Shown: positions 18,565 through 27,534 of the stretch, in pieces
Layout of the letters: every line of letters begins with the position of its first letter
Numbering within the stretch: position 1 is the first letter of the stretch
From: Ralstonia pickettii DTP0602
GTDB lineage: Bacteria; Pseudomonadota; Gammaproteobacteria; Burkholderiales; Burkholderiaceae
DNA: 64,000 nucleotides
Reading direction: 5' to 3'
Assembly: GCA_000471925.1 (NCBI GenBank)
Contig: CP006667.1
Location: forward strand, 1,302,001 to 1,366,000
Notes under the pieces: model-generated
Database searches by the model: none
The model's input: the letters and a program-made list of their open reading frames with translations, nothing else
Told to the model about the DNA's origin: nothing
Translations under genes and position numbers: made by a program

Positions 18565-19265
18565 GTGGACTTCTCCCGCACGATCATCAGGCGCTCCGCG
18601 AACGGGGCGGCATAGACCGACTGGTAGTAGAGCGGCTGGTCGCGCAGCGTGTAGCCACGCAACTCCATGATGAATGCCGGCGCCTCCGGGTCGAGCCCAA
18701 GTTCCTGCGCGGCCACGGCCGGGGCCGGGCCGAAGCGGATCCACTGGTCCACGCGCAGCGTCGGCAGCGACAGGCGCTGGCCGATCAGCTCGCGCAGGTT
18801 CTTCTCCAGGGCATCGCGGTCCAGCCCGCCGAGTTGCGCGAAATCTTCCTCGCGCAGCCAGAACTCGCTGTAGAGGTCGAAGTGGCCGCCGACGCTGATC
18901 ACGCGCTCGATGCGCACGTAGCCGTCACCGGCGAGGAACTCCGACCACGGTCCCTTGCGCTTGATCCGCTTCACCGAGCGCGCGTGGACGTAGGACGGCA
19001 GTTCGTTGCCCTGTTCATCGCGGAAGCGCAGGTAACGGACATCCGCCGGCGCCACGCGCGTCCCGGAGACAAAGGTGCCCCGTCCCTGTTCGCGCGTGAT
19101 CAGTCCAGAGTGCGTGAGCCGCGCCAATGCCTTCTGGATCGTGCCGACGCTGACCCCATGGAAGCTGGCGAGCTCGCCCTCGGAGGGCAGGCGATCGCCC
19201 TCGCGCAGTGCGCCGGATTCGATGGAGCGGATGATCGCGTCGGAGACGCTGCTAAGTTTGGTCAT
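18561..19265 (-). CDS. GntR-family regulator, HutC subfamily (UTRA domain)
   Basis: A 234-residue repressor. The N-terminal GntR winged helix spans about residues 5-70 (LPSEGELASFHGVSVGTIQKAL, then SGLITREQGRGTFVSG). The C-terminal UTRA effector domain spans about 90-230 (ERVISVGGHFDLYSEFWL, then ELRGYTLRDQPLYYQSVYAA). It lies inside the minus-arm operon, 6 bp after the UxaA gene, and overlaps the dehydrogenase start by 4 bp. HutC-type regulators bind GT-N-AC dyads. A matching palindrome overlies the -10 element of the divergent plus arm (20872-20883). Confidence 0.95.
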   Translation of the reverse strand: MTKLSSVSDAIIRSIESGALREGDRLPSEGELASFHGVSVGTIQKALARLTHSGLITREQGRGTFVSGTRVAPADVRYLRFRDEQGNELPSYVHARSVKRIKRKGPWSEFLAGDGYVRIERVISVGGHFDLYSEFWLREEDFAQLGGLDRDALEKNLRELIGQRLSLPTLRVDQWIRFGPAPAVAAQELGLDPEAPAFIMELRGYTLRDQPLYYQSVYAAPFAERLMIVREKST

Positions 19266-19271
19266 GGTTGT

Positions 19272-20426
19272 TCAGAGGCTCAGTGCGAATCGACTGACCG
19301 CGGTCTCCCGGATATCGAGCACCTCGCTGGTCAGCCGCGTGCCGGATGCGATGTCCATCGCATAGCCATACAGCTGCTCGCCGAGGTCGGCGATCTTGTC
19401 CCCGTTCTGCAGGACTCCGCTGACGTCGAAGTCAATGTTGTCGGCCATGGTGCGCAGGGTATTGACGTTGCCGCACACCTTGACGGTCGGTGCCACCATG
19501 CTGCCGATCGGATTGCCCACTCCCGTGCCGAAGAAGGTGAGCTGGCATCCGCCGGCAGCTAGCGCAGTCAGATTTTCCACTGCCGCGGCCGGCGCGTCCA
19601 TGAAATGCAGCCCCTTCTTCTGCGGTGCCTCGCCATAGCGCAGCACGCCCACCAGCGGGCTGGTGCCGGCCTTGGCCATGGCACCCAGCGCCTTTTCCTC
19701 GACCGTGGTCAGGCCGCCGCGCTTGTTGTCCGGCGAAGGCTGGTCCTCGCGCATGTCGACACCGCGCGAGATCGCCAGGTTTTCCATGTTGCGCACCGCC
19801 GTGACAAAGGCCTCGCGCACCCGGCCATCGGCCGCGCGCTCGGCGAACAGGTGCTCGGCGCCGATGAACTCCGAGGTCTCGGAGATGATCACGGTGCCGC
19901 CCCCGGCGACCACCATGTCCGCCATGCGGCCGATCACCGGGTTGCAGCTCAGCCCGGAGGTGGTATCGGAACCGCCGCACTCGACGCCGATCACCAGCGA
20001 CGACACCGGGCACGGCACGCGGCGCGCTTTCGACGCGGCCAGCGACAGCCGGGTGGCCTTGCGCGTACCTTCGGCAATGCACGCGACCGTGCCGTCGGGC
20101 TGCAGGTGCACGCATTCGACCGGCTTGCCGGTGGTGCGGATGCGGCGCGCGACCTCTTCCGTCGACGATTCTTCCAGGCCCACCAGCAGCACCGCGGCGA
20201 TATTGGGATTGCGGCCCAGGCCCGCCAGCGACTCGAACGCGAAATCCAGGTCGACGCCGAACTGTCCGCGCACGAACAGCGTCGTGACCGGGATGCAACC
20301 GCCCACGGTGCGGGCAATGGTGCGGGTGACCGGATTGCAGTTGTCCATCACGGACACCACCGCGACCCAGTTGCGCACGCCGACTGCGCCGTTCTCGCGC
20401 GGGTATCCGAGGAAGGTTGTTGTCAT
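19272..20426 (-). CDS. UxaA-type hydro-/sulfo-lyase, large subunit (altronate dehydratase C-terminal family)
   Basis: A 384-residue protein of the UxaA/GarD C-terminal family. That family includes altronate and galactarate dehydratases and (2R)-sulfolactate sulfo-lyase subunit beta. Typical segments are VSVMDNCNPVTRTIARTVGGCIPVTT cut by conserved Cys residues, VIGVECGGSDTTSG, and FFGTGVGNPIGSMVAPTVKV. The N-terminal SAF half is encoded separately just upstream, as in the two-subunit enzymes. The ATG at 20426 follows AAGGGG at 8 nt; another ATG at 20432 overlaps the previous stop. The Ldh2-type dehydrogenase in the same operon also fits a sulfolactate or sugar-acid pathway. The substrate is not decided. 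Confidence 0.9.
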   Translation of the reverse strand: MTTTFLGYPRENGAVGVRNWVAVVSVMDNCNPVTRTIARTVGGCIPVTTLFVRGQFGVDLDFAFESLAGLGRNPNIAAVLLVGLEESSTEEVARRIRTTGKPVECVHLQPDGTVACIAEGTRKATRLSLAASKARRVPCPVSSLVIGVECGGSDTTSGLSCNPVIGRMADMVVAGGGTVIISETSEFIGAEHLFAERAADGRVREAFVTAVRNMENLAISRGVDMREDQPSPDNKRGGLTTVEEKALGAMAKAGTSPLVGVLRYGEAPQKKGLHFMDAPAAAVENLTALAAGGCQLTFFGTGVGNPIGSMVAPTVKVCGNVNTLRTMADNIDFDVSGVLQNGDKIADLGEQLYGYAMDIASGTRLTSEVLDIRETAVSRFALSL

Positions 20427-20431
20427 CTGCA

Positions 20432-20722
20432 TTACCCCTTTTGCAGGTCGCCGCGGGCACGCGCCGACTCGATGTTGTGAACGTGCATGTGTTCGCCGGC
20501 GCGCACCGCGCGGCTGGCGCGGCCGATCACCTGGCCGTACTTCAGGATGGTTTCTCCCTCTACCGTGTCGGCGATGCAGATCTTGTGGCCGAACGGCACG
20601 TCTTGCAGCAGCACCAGCTTGCCTTGTCGCTCGCCTTCCAGCGCGCAGGCTTCGCCGGCCTGGCCGGCATCCAGCAGGGTGGCCACATTGTCGGCCGGGT
20701 TGAGTACGATGGCTCGGGGCAT
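20432..20722 (-). CDS. UxaA-type lyase, small SAF-domain subunit
   Basis: A 96-residue SAF-fold protein equal to the N-terminal domain of altronate dehydratase or the alpha subunit of sulfolactate sulfo-lyase. Conserved landmarks are VLLQDVPFGHKICIADTVEG, then ETILKYGQVIGRASRAVRAG and HMHVHNIES near the C-terminus. It is the first gene of the minus arm, 30 bp from its promoter -10 element, and only 5 bp before the large subunit start. Together they form one heteromeric enzyme. Confidence 0.92.
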   Translation of the reverse strand: MPRAIVLNPADNVATLLDAGQAGEACALEGERQGKLVLLQDVPFGHKICIADTVEGETILKYGQVIGRASRAVRAGEHMHVHNIESARARGDLQKG

Positions 20723-20752
20723 TGATCAACTCCTGTATAGGTGTTGAGATCA

Positions 20753-20782
20753 AATGTAGGGAGTCGACCGGCATGTAGTCAA
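20753..20782 (-). promoter_or_regulatory. Promoter of the UxaA-GntR-Ldh2-IOR-Bug operon
   Basis: On the minus strand TTGACT (20777-20782), an 18-bp spacer and TACATT (20753-20758) form a good sigma-70 promoter. It gives a leader of about 25 nt to the SAF subunit. Confidence 0.6.
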
Positions 20783-20846
20783 GGTTAAATAGGGGGACTC
20801 AGCGAAAACCACTACTCCTACAGTAAAAGTCCTATATAGAAGTTTG

Positions 20847-20875
20847 TTGACTTCGGCCCAGCCGCTGTCTATTGT
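20847..20875 (+). promoter_or_regulatory. Promoter of the divergent plus-strand operon
   Basis: TTGACT (20847-20852), a 17-bp spacer and TATTGT (20870-20875) form a sigma-70 promoter. It leads to a leader of about 60 nt before the first small protein. Confidence 0.65.
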
Positions 20876-20883
20876 CATGACAA
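20872..20883. promoter_or_regulatory. Probable GntR (HutC-type) operator
   Basis: TTGTCATGACAA is a perfect 12-bp palindrome overlapping the -10 element and transcript start of the plus-strand promoter. It closely fits the HutC-family GT-N-AC dyad. The GntR gene in the adjacent operon is the obvious candidate repressor. Confidence 0.55.
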
Positions 20884-20939
20884 CGGCGATGTTGTCAGCG
20901 CCGGAGCCATCGACGCAGTGAACCTAGGAGAGGGCGGAC

Positions 20940-21401
20940 ATGAACGTCATGTCACACAAGGAGAAGATCGCGAAGCTGCAGGCCCTGCGCGCACGGCTGG
21001 ATCCGCTGCAGGATTTCGGCCTGTGGTTCTGGGCAGGCATGACTGCCGGCACCCATGCCGTCAATGCAGCACTGCACCAGGCGGGCATCACGCTGGACGA
21101 CGACCGCTTTCCAACGCAGCCCGGCGTCTACCTGGTGCCGCAGCCCGATGGCAGTCTTAAGCCGGCGTTCCGGCCCCTGGGCGACGTACTGCATGTCGGC
21201 CGCCCCAAAGTGGAGGGGCCGGTGCCTGCCGATATCGCCGAGATGATGGAAGCGATGGAGCACATCGAGCACTATCGCGATCCTTGCCTGCGCGAGGGGC
21301 TGGCGCCCACCGCCGAGATTGCCGAGGGTTGTGACGCCGCGCTGCGCCGCTGCCTGGACTTGCTGGAAGCGCGCCTGGAGGGAGCCCGCCATGGACATTG
21401 A
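20940..21401 (+). CDS. Unknown small protein with AGTHxxNAxLH motif, copy 1
   Basis: A soluble, largely helical 153-residue protein that I cannot assign to a family. It carries AGTHAVNAALHQAG at residues 36-49 and MEHIEHYRDPCLREG near residue 110. Both stretches recur in the following gene, so the two are diverged tandem paralogues. No signal peptide or membrane segment is seen. It is the first gene of the plus arm of the GntR locus, so it is made together with the MDR, dioxygenase and transhydrogenase. It could be an accessory or small enzyme subunit. A second ATG at 20949 is possible; AGGAG precedes the first. Confidence 0.8.
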   Translation: MNVMSHKEKIAKLQALRARLDPLQDFGLWFWAGMTAGTHAVNAALHQAGITLDDDRFPTQPGVYLVPQPDGSLKPAFRPLGDVLHVGRPKVEGPVPADIAEMMEAMEHIEHYRDPCLREGLAPTAEIAEGCDAALRRCLDLLEARLEGARHGH

Positions 21402-21756
21402 GCAGCACATGGCGATGGCGCGCAGCATCGAGGCATCGCTGCAGAAGTGCGCCAGCGCCGACTACGAGATGACCATCGAAGGCGCGATGCTGGCGGGCAC
21501 GCACTGGCTGAATGCCTTGCTGCACAAGCTGGGCGCGACGCCGCCGCAGGCGGATGTGTTCCACACCTACCTGCTGACGGTCAATGAATTCCGGCGGCTA
21601 ACGGTGGCGGCGGAGAAGCCGCTGCATGCCCTGGCCGCCATCGAGGACACGCGGGCGCCGTTCGTACGCGGCAACTACCCAGGTGGCGAAGCTGCCGCCG
21701 AACGGGCGCTGGAGCTGTTGTCGCTGATCCGCGCGACGGCGCTGGGCGGCGCGTAG
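21391..21756 (+). CDS. Unknown small protein with AGTHxxNAxLH motif, copy 2
   Basis: A 121-residue protein overlapping copy 1 by 11 bp. AGTHWLNALLHKLG at residues 35-48 occupies the same position as in copy 1. A second shared block, IEDTRAPFVRGNYPGGEAA, aligns with IEHYRDPCLREGLAPTAE. Copy 1 has a longer linker between the blocks. The close overlap and shared motif suggest a heteromeric pair. The helical content and HxxN/H pattern recall HEPN-like folds, but this is only a guess. The function is unknown. Confidence 0.8.
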   Translation: MDIEQHMAMARSIEASLQKCASADYEMTIEGAMLAGTHWLNALLHKLGATPPQADVFHTYLLTVNEFRRLTVAAEKPLHALAAIEDTRAPFVRGNYPGGEAAAERALELLSLIRATALGGA

Positions 21757-21817
21757 TACAGGTATTCGCAGCAGACACAGCAAGAGATACGTCGAGAGAC
21801 AGGAAAAGGAGACAGCA

Positions 21818-22789
21818 GTGAAGGCAGTCCGTGTAGTGCCGGGCCCCGAGGGCGGCAAGGTCGAAGTGCAGGATATCCCCGTGCCGGTGGCGGCAGCGGG
21901 GCAGGTACTGGTGAGGGTGCGCGCTGCGGGCCTTAACCGTGGCGAGATCAACCAGGCGAGGGAGCTGCGCTCGGGCAACACGATCACGACCGGCGTCGAG
22001 TTTGCCGGCGAGATCGCGGAAGTCGGCGAAGGCGTCAGCGGCTGGCGCAAGGGCGACCGCGTGATGGGCCATGGCCGCGGCTGCCAGGCGGAGTATGTGG
22101 TGGCCGACCCGATGGCGCTGATCCCGGTGCCGGACGGCCTGTCGTGGATCGATGCCGCGGCGTTCCCCAACGTCTTTATCACCGCGCATGACGCACTGGT
22201 CACCAACGGCCGGCTGGTGGCGGGCGAGTCGGTGCTGGTCAACGGCGCCTCGGGCGGCGTGGCGATGGCGGCGATCCAGATCGCCTCGCTGATGGGCGCC
22301 CGGCCCGTGATCGCGTCATCGCGCTCGGCGGCCAAGCTGGACAAGATCAGCCAGTTTGGCGTGGATGTCGGCATCGACGCCTCGCAGGACGACCAGGTCG
22401 AAGCGGTCTTGCAGGCCACCGACAACAAGGGCGTCGACATCATCATCGATACCGTCGGCGGCCCGGTGTTCGAGGCCAATATGAAAAGCCTGGCGGTCAA
22501 GGGCCGCCTGGTGAACATCGCGCGGCTGGGCTCGGCGACCGCCCAGATCGACCTGACGCAGCTCTGGCTCAAACGCCTGCAGCTGATCGGCGTGACCTTC
22601 CGCACCCGCACGGAACAGGAGCGGCTGGAATGCATCCAGGCCTGCGCGCGCGACCTGCTGCCCTTTTTGCGCGCGGGCCGCGTGCGCCTGCCGATCGATC
22701 GGACCTTTGCCATGACGGACATCGACGCCGCGCATGCGTACATGAAGCAAGACCAGCACGTCGGCAAGATCGTGTTGCTGGTCGACTGA
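21818..22789 (+). CDS. Zinc-independent MDR oxidoreductase (quinone oxidoreductase-like)
   Basis: A 323-residue medium-chain dehydrogenase/reductase. It has a GroES-like N-terminal domain (LVRVRAAGLNRGEINQARELRSG) and a Rossmann domain with the NADPH-binding VLVNGASGGVAMAAIQIASL. Cysteine ligands for structural zinc are absent, as in quinone oxidoreductase or crotonyl-type MDR members. It reduces an activated double bond or quinone with NADPH. It follows the small paralogues by 61 bp and precedes the dioxygenase by 34 bp in the same operon. The physiological substrate is unknown. Confidence 0.93.
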   Translation: MKAVRVVPGPEGGKVEVQDIPVPVAAAGQVLVRVRAAGLNRGEINQARELRSGNTITTGVEFAGEIAEVGEGVSGWRKGDRVMGHGRGCQAEYVVADPMALIPVPDGLSWIDAAAFPNVFITAHDALVTNGRLVAGESVLVNGASGGVAMAAIQIASLMGARPVIASSRSAAKLDKISQFGVDVGIDASQDDQVEAVLQATDNKGVDIIIDTVGGPVFEANMKSLAVKGRLVNIARLGSATAQIDLTQLWLKRLQLIGVTFRTRTEQERLECIQACARDLLPFLRAGRVRLPIDRTFAMTDIDAAHAYMKQDQHVGKIVLLVD

Positions 22790-22823
22790 TTACACAGAGA
22801 AGCGACAGACAAGAGGAGACATG

Positions 22824-23618
22824 ATGACGATCCAGATCAAGCCGCTGACCGGCTCCGTGGCTGCAGCCGTGACCGGTGTCGACCTGAACCAGCCGCTCGA
22901 CGACGCCAGCTTCGAGATCCTGCACCGGGCGTTCCTGGAGCATGGCGTGCTGGTGTTCCGCGGCCAGCATCTGCAGCCGGCCGCGCAGGTCGCGTTCGCC
23001 CGGCGCTGGGGCAAGCCGGTGCAGGGCAACCCCCTGCTCAAGGGCCTGACCGAGTTCCCGGAACTGGCCCAGGTCACCAAGATCCCGAAGGAGACCGCCT
23101 CGACCGAGGCCTGGCATTCCGACTCGATCTATACCGAGGTGCCGCCCAAGATCTCGATCCTGTCGGCGGTCACCATCCCCATCGGCGGCGACACCATGTG
23201 GTGCAGCCAGTACGTCTCGTACGACCGCCTGTCGCCGGCGATGCAGCGCATGATCGAAGGGCTGCGGGCCCGCTTCTCGGGCGCGCGGCTGGCCAGGATG
23301 ACCGGTTCGGACAAGGTGCCGACCGCGGTGCACCCGATCGTGCGCACGCACCCGGAGACCGGGCGCAAGGCGCTCTATGTCGGCCACCCCGACACCGCGC
23401 AGTGCATCGAAGGCATGACCGAAGCGGAGAGCCGCCCGCTGCTCGACTTCCTGTATGAGCACTCGGTGACGCCGGACAACGTCTACCGGCATATGTGGCA
23501 GGAGGGCGATGTGGTGATGTGGGACAACCGCTGCACCATGCACTACGCCGTGCACGACTATGGCAATGCCGACCGCGTGCTGAACCGGGTCACGCTGGAA
23601 GGGGAAGTGCCCCGCTGA
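22824..23618 (+). CDS. TauD/TfdA-family 2-oxoglutarate-dependent dioxygenase
   Basis: A 264-residue non-heme iron dioxygenase. The iron ligands are the HxD of AWHSDSIYTEVPP (about residue 95) and the distal His in CTMHYAVHDYG. The 2-oxoglutarate-binding Arg is in RVLNRVTLEGE. The family hydroxylates taurine, 2,4-D, alkyl sulfates and other acids. Taurine or sulfonate oxidation would agree with a sulfo-lyase reading of the divergent arm, but this is speculative. ATG at 22824 is better spaced from AGGAG than ATG at 22821. Confidence 0.93.
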   Translation: MTIQIKPLTGSVAAAVTGVDLNQPLDDASFEILHRAFLEHGVLVFRGQHLQPAAQVAFARRWGKPVQGNPLLKGLTEFPELAQVTKIPKETASTEAWHSDSIYTEVPPKISILSAVTIPIGGDTMWCSQYVSYDRLSPAMQRMIEGLRARFSGARLARMTGSDKVPTAVHPIVRTHPETGRKALYVGHPDTAQCIEGMTEAESRPLLDFLYEHSVTPDNVYRHMWQEGDVVMWDNRCTMHYAVHDYGNADRVLNRVTLEGEVPR

Positions 23619-23735
23619 GCTGTACCGCCAAAACCGGCGCCGCGCCTTGTCCGTTGATCCGGCATGCGGCGCCCGGCACACAGGTTGCCCGTCCACCCCC
23701 GACGCACGGAATGCACGGGAACAAAGGAGATTGAA

Positions 23736-24854
23736 ATGCTGATAGGGATCCCGACTGAGACGCGGGCGGGGGAGGCGCGCGTTGCCGCAACGCCGGAGAC
23801 CGTGAAGAAATACGTGGCACAGGGCCACCAGGTCGTATTGCAGGCTGGCGCGGGCGTTCGTGCCAGCCAGACAGACAACGCCTATGAGGCCGCTGGCGCG
23901 CGCATCGGCACCGCTGCCGAGGCGCTGGGCGCGCAACTGGTGCTGAAGGTGCGCGCGCCGGACGAAGCCGAGCTGGCGCAGATGAAGCCGGGCGCCGTGC
24001 TGGTCGGCATGCTCAATCCCTTCGATGCCGAGAACAACGCGCGCATGTCCGCCGCGAACATCACCGCCTTTGCCCTGGAAGCCGCGCCCCGCACCACGCG
24101 CGCGCAGAGCATGGACGTGCTGTCGTCGCAGGCCAACATTGCCGGCTACAAGGCCGTGCTGGTGGCCGCGCACCACTACCAGCGCTTCATGCCGATGCTG
24201 ATGACCGCCGCGGGCACCGTCAAGGCGGCGCGCGTGCTGGTCCTCGGCGCCGGCGTGGCTGGCCTGCAGGCCATCGCCACCGCCAAGCGGCTGGGCGCGG
24301 TCATCGAAGCCTCCGACGTGCGCCCCGCAGTCAAGGAACAGATCGAATCGCTCGGCGGCAAGTTCCTCGACGTCCCATTCCTCACCGACGAAGAGCGCGA
24401 GATCGCGCAGGGCGTGGGCGGCTATGCGCGCCCGATGCCGCCGGACTGGATGAAGCGCCAGGCCGAACTGGTGCACCAGCGCGCGATCCAGGCCGACATC
24501 GTCATCACCACCGCACTGATCCCCGGCCGCAAGGCGCCGGTGCTGCTGCAGGAAGCGACCGTGCAACAGATGAAGCCGGGTTCGGTGGTGGTCGACCTGG
24601 CCGCCGCGCAGGGCGGCAACTGCCCGCTGACGGTGGCCGACGCAGTGGTCAAGCGCCACGGCGTCGTGCTGGTCGGACACACCAACCTGGCCAGCATGGT
24701 CGCGGCGGACGCCTCGGCGTTGTACGCGCGCAATGTGCTGGACTTCCTCAAGCTGCTGATCGACAAGGACAGCAAGCTTGTGATCAACACCGACGACGAC
24801 ATCGTCGCGGCCTGCCTGATGACGCGGCGCGAAGAACTGGCGTTGGCCAGCTGA
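23736..24854 (+). CDS. pntAA: NAD(P) transhydrogenase subunit alpha, part 1 (soluble NAD(H)-binding)
   Basis: The 372-residue domain I of proton-translocating transhydrogenase, homologous to alanine dehydrogenase. It has the N-terminal [19 protein letters not shown], then the Rossmann loop [21 protein letters not shown] and [17 protein letters not shown]. The gene ends before the membrane part, which is separate, as in Rhodospirillum rubrum. A strong AAAGGAG precedes the ATG at 23736. It is inside a catabolic operon rather than alone, 117 bp after the dioxygenase. It would supply NADPH or balance NADH from the pathway. Confidence 0.95.
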   Translation: MLIGIPTETRAGEARVAATPETVKKYVAQGHQVVLQAGAGVRASQTDNAYEAAGARIGTAAEALGAQLVLKVRAPDEAELAQMKPGAVLVGMLNPFDAENNARMSAANITAFALEAAPRTTRAQSMDVLSSQANIAGYKAVLVAAHHYQRFMPMLMTAAGTVKAARVLVLGAGVAGLQAIATAKRLGAVIEASDVRPAVKEQIESLGGKFLDVPFLTDEEREIAQGVGGYARPMPPDWMKRQAELVHQRAIQADIVITTALIPGRKAPVLLQEATVQQMKPGSVVVDLAAAQGGNCPLTVADAVVKRHGVVLVGHTNLASMVAADASALYARNVLDFLKLLIDKDSKLVINTDDDIVAACLMTRREELALAS

Positions 24855-24876
24855 ACGGGCAATCAAGGAGATATCG

Positions 24877-25227
24877 ATGGAAATGGTTAGCCACACGGTG
24901 ATCAACCTGATCATCTTTGTACTGGCGATCTACGTGGGCTACCACGTGGTCTGGACGGTCACCCCCGCGCTGCACACGCCGTTGATGGCGGTGACCAACG
25001 CGATCTCGGCCATCATCATCGTCGGTGCCATGCTGGCCGCCGGCCTGACCGAGGGCTATGTTGGCCGCGCAATGGGCACGCTGGCGGTGGCGCTGGCGGC
25101 CGTGAATGTGTTCGGCGGCTTCCTGGTCACGCAGCGCATGCTGGAGATGTTCAGGAAGAAGGCACCCAAGGCGCAGGCTGAAGCCAAGGGGCAGCCCGGC
25201 GGAAAACTGGCGGAGGTAGCGCAATGA
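24877..25227 (+). CDS. pntAB: NAD(P) transhydrogenase subunit alpha, part 2 (membrane)
   Basis: A 116-residue membrane subunit with three hydrophobic helices: about 5-22 ([19 protein letters not shown]), 32-55 and 60-90. This matches the C-terminal membrane part of alpha in the three-subunit enzymes. The C-terminus is a charged cytoplasmic tail. It starts 22 bp after pntAA and overlaps pntB by 4 bp. Confidence 0.94.
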   Translation: MEMVSHTVINLIIFVLAIYVGYHVVWTVTPALHTPLMAVTNAISAIIIVGAMLAAGLTEGYVGRAMGTLAVALAAVNVFGGFLVTQRMLEMFRKKAPKAQAEAKGQPGGKLAEVAQ

Positions 25228-26693
25228 ATGGCCTGTCGATGAATATGGTGACGCTGTCCTACCTGGGCGCGTCTGTGTGCTTTATCCAGGCCCTCAAGGG
25301 GCTTTCACACCCGACCACGGCGCGGCGCGGCAATACCTTCGGCATGGCCGGGATGCTGGTGGCGGCGCTCACCACGGTGGCGCTGATCTTCAAGCTCAAG
25401 AGCGAGTTGTTGTCCGGCGGGGCGGACCCGTCCGCGCCGGGCACCGGCGTGGCGCTGATCCTGGCGGCGCTGGTCGTGGGCGGCGGCATCGGCGCCTATG
25501 TGGCGAAGAAAGTGCAGATGACCAAGATGCCCGAACTGGTCGCGGCGATGCACTCGCTGATCGGCCTGGCCGCGGTGTTTATTTCGGTGGCGGCAGTGGC
25601 GGAGCCCGCTGCCTTCGGCATCACGGCTGCCGGATCGCACGACATTCCGCTGGGCAACCGCATCGAGCTCTTCATCGGCTGCTTTGTCGGTGCCATCACC
25701 TTCTCGGGTTCAGTGATCGCCTTCGGCAAGCTGGCAGGGCGCTACAAGTTCCGCCTGTTCCAGGGCGCACCGGTGGTGTTTGCGGGCCAGCACTGGCTGA
25801 ACCTGCTGCTGGCGGTGGCGATGGTGGGCTTCGGCATCGCGTTCTTCCTGACGCAGACATGGATGCCGTTCCTGATCATGCTGGCGCTCGCCTTCGTGCT
25901 GGGCGTGCTGATCATCATCCCGATCGGCGGCGCCGACATGCCGGTGGTGGTGTCGATGCTGAACTCGTACTCGGGCTGGGCGGCGGCGGGCATCGGCTTC
26001 TCGCTGAACAACCCGATGCTGATCATCGCGGGTTCGCTGGTGGGTTCCTCCGGTGCGATCCTGTCGTACATCATGTGCCGGGCGATGAACCGCTCGTTCT
26101 TCAACGTGATCCTGGGCGGCTTCGGCAGCGACGCCGCAGCCGCGAGCGGGCCGGCAGGGCAGGCCCAGCGCAACGTGAAATCGGGCTCGGCCGATGACGC
26201 CGCCTTCCTGATGGGCAATGCGGAGACGGTGATCATCGTGCCGGGCTACGGCCTGGCGGTCGCGCGCGCCCAACACGCGCTCAAGGAGCTGACCGAAGCG
26301 CTCACGGAAAAAGGCGTGATCGTGAAATACGCGATCCACCCGGTGGCGGGCCGCATGCCCGGCCATATGAACGTGCTGCTGGCCGAGGCCGAGGTGCCGT
26401 ACGACCAGGTCTTCGAGATGGAAGACATCAACAGCGAGTTCGGCCAGGCCGACGTGGTGCTGGTGCTGGGCGCCAACGACGTGGTCAACCCGGCGGCCAA
26501 GAACGACCCCAAGTCGCCGATCGCCGGCATGCCGATCCTGGAGGCGTACAAGGCCAAGACCATCATCGTCAACAAGCGCTCCATGGCGGCCGGCTATGCC
26601 GGGCTGGACAACGAGCTGTTCTACATGGACAAGACCATGATGGTGTTCGGCGACGCCAAGAAGGTGGTCGAGGACATGCTCAAGGCCGCCTGA
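25224..26693 (+). CDS. pntB: NAD(P) transhydrogenase subunit beta
   Basis: A 489-residue subunit. The first two-thirds hold about nine membrane helices, including the proton channel region. The C-terminal NADP(H)-binding domain III runs from about residue 300, with the hallmark [21 protein letters not shown] and [18 protein letters not shown]. Together with PntAA and PntAB it couples proton entry to hydride transfer from NADH to NADP. It starts within the end of pntAB (ATGA) and is complete. Confidence 0.96.
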   Translation: MNGLSMNMVTLSYLGASVCFIQALKGLSHPTTARRGNTFGMAGMLVAALTTVALIFKLKSELLSGGADPSAPGTGVALILAALVVGGGIGAYVAKKVQMTKMPELVAAMHSLIGLAAVFISVAAVAEPAAFGITAAGSHDIPLGNRIELFIGCFVGAITFSGSVIAFGKLAGRYKFRLFQGAPVVFAGQHWLNLLLAVAMVGFGIAFFLTQTWMPFLIMLALAFVLGVLIIIPIGGADMPVVVSMLNSYSGWAAAGIGFSLNNPMLIIAGSLVGSSGAILSYIMCRAMNRSFFNVILGGFGSDAAAASGPAGQAQRNVKSGSADDAAFLMGNAETVIIVPGYGLAVARAQHALKELTEALTEKGVIVKYAIHPVAGRMPGHMNVLLAEAEVPYDQVFEMEDINSEFGQADVVLVLGANDVVNPAAKNDPKSPIAGMPILEAYKAKTIIVNKRSMAAGYAGLDNELFYMDKTMMVFGDAKKVVEDMLKAA

Positions 26694-26716
26694 GCCCACT
26701 GCAGAGGAGACAAGCA

Positions 26717-27505
26717 ATGAACCAGCAAGAACGCAACCTCGGCCTGTTTGCCGACCTGGAGGGCAAGGTGGCGCTGGTGACCGGCGCCTTTGGCGGCCTG
26801 GGCCTGCATTTTGCGCAGACGCTGGCGCGCGCCGGCTGCAAGGTGGCACTGGCGGGCCGGCGCGTGGCCGAAGGCGAGGCCGTGCTGGCGGACGTGCGCA
26901 GCCAGGGCGGGCAAGGCTGCGTCGTTGCGCTTGACGTGAGGGATCCGGCATCGGTCGGTGCGGCGTTCGAGGCGGCGCGCCAACAGCTCGGCCCGGTCCA
27001 GGTGGTCGTCAACAGCGCCGGCATCGCCACCACCGGGCCGGCCCTGGAGGTGGAGGAGGCTGCCTGGCAGGGCGTGATCGACACCAACCTGAACGGCGCC
27101 TGGCGCGTGGCGCAATGCGCGGCGCGGATGATGCGCGAAGCCGGCAGCGGCGGCAGCATCGTCAATATCGCGTCGATCCTCGGCCTGCGCGTGGCGCAGC
27201 AGGTCCCGGCCTACACCGCGGCGAAGGCGGGCCTGATCCACCTGACGCGCTCGCTGGCACTGGAATGGGCGCGCCACGGGATCCGCGTCAACGCGCTGGC
27301 GCCGGGCTATTTCGAGACCGACATCAACCGCAGCTTCTTCGACACCGACAGCGGCCGGGCCATGATCGGGCGCATTCCGCAGCGCCGGCTCGGCCAGCCC
27401 CGCCAGCTCGACGGCGCGCTGCTGCTGCTGGCCTCGGATGCTTCCGACTACATGACCGGTACGGTGCTGCCCGTGGACGGCGGCCACGCGGTCAGCTCGC
27501 TCTGA
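26717..27505 (+). CDS. Short-chain dehydrogenase/reductase
   Basis: A 262-residue classical SDR. It has the cofactor motif TGAFGGLG near residue 22, NSAG in VVNSAGIATTG, the catalytic Ser in NIASILG, and YTAAKAG with Tyr and Lys. The C-terminal VDGGHAVSSL is typical of the FabG-like group. Substrates are usually hydroxy- or oxoacyl compounds. It lies 24 bp after pntB and 30 bp before the APH-fold kinase, so it is co-transcribed with both. The specific reaction is unknown. Confidence 0.93.
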   Translation: MNQQERNLGLFADLEGKVALVTGAFGGLGLHFAQTLARAGCKVALAGRRVAEGEAVLADVRSQGGQGCVVALDVRDPASVGAAFEAARQQLGPVQVVVNSAGIATTGPALEVEEAAWQGVIDTNLNGAWRVAQCAARMMREAGSGGSIVNIASILGLRVAQQVPAYTAAKAGLIHLTRSLALEWARHGIRVNALAPGYFETDINRSFFDTDSGRAMIGRIPQRRLGQPRQLDGALLLLASDASDYMTGTVLPVDGGHAVSSL

Positions 27506-27534
27506 GCCCACCCGCAATCGAGGAGAGCGATCCG

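Noticed and set aside
22569..24914. A long minus-strand open frame opposite the dioxygenase and pntAA genes
   Set aside because: It spans several real plus-strand genes and has the His/Arg/Gly-rich composition of an antisense frame. Both plus-strand genes have clear catalytic motifs.
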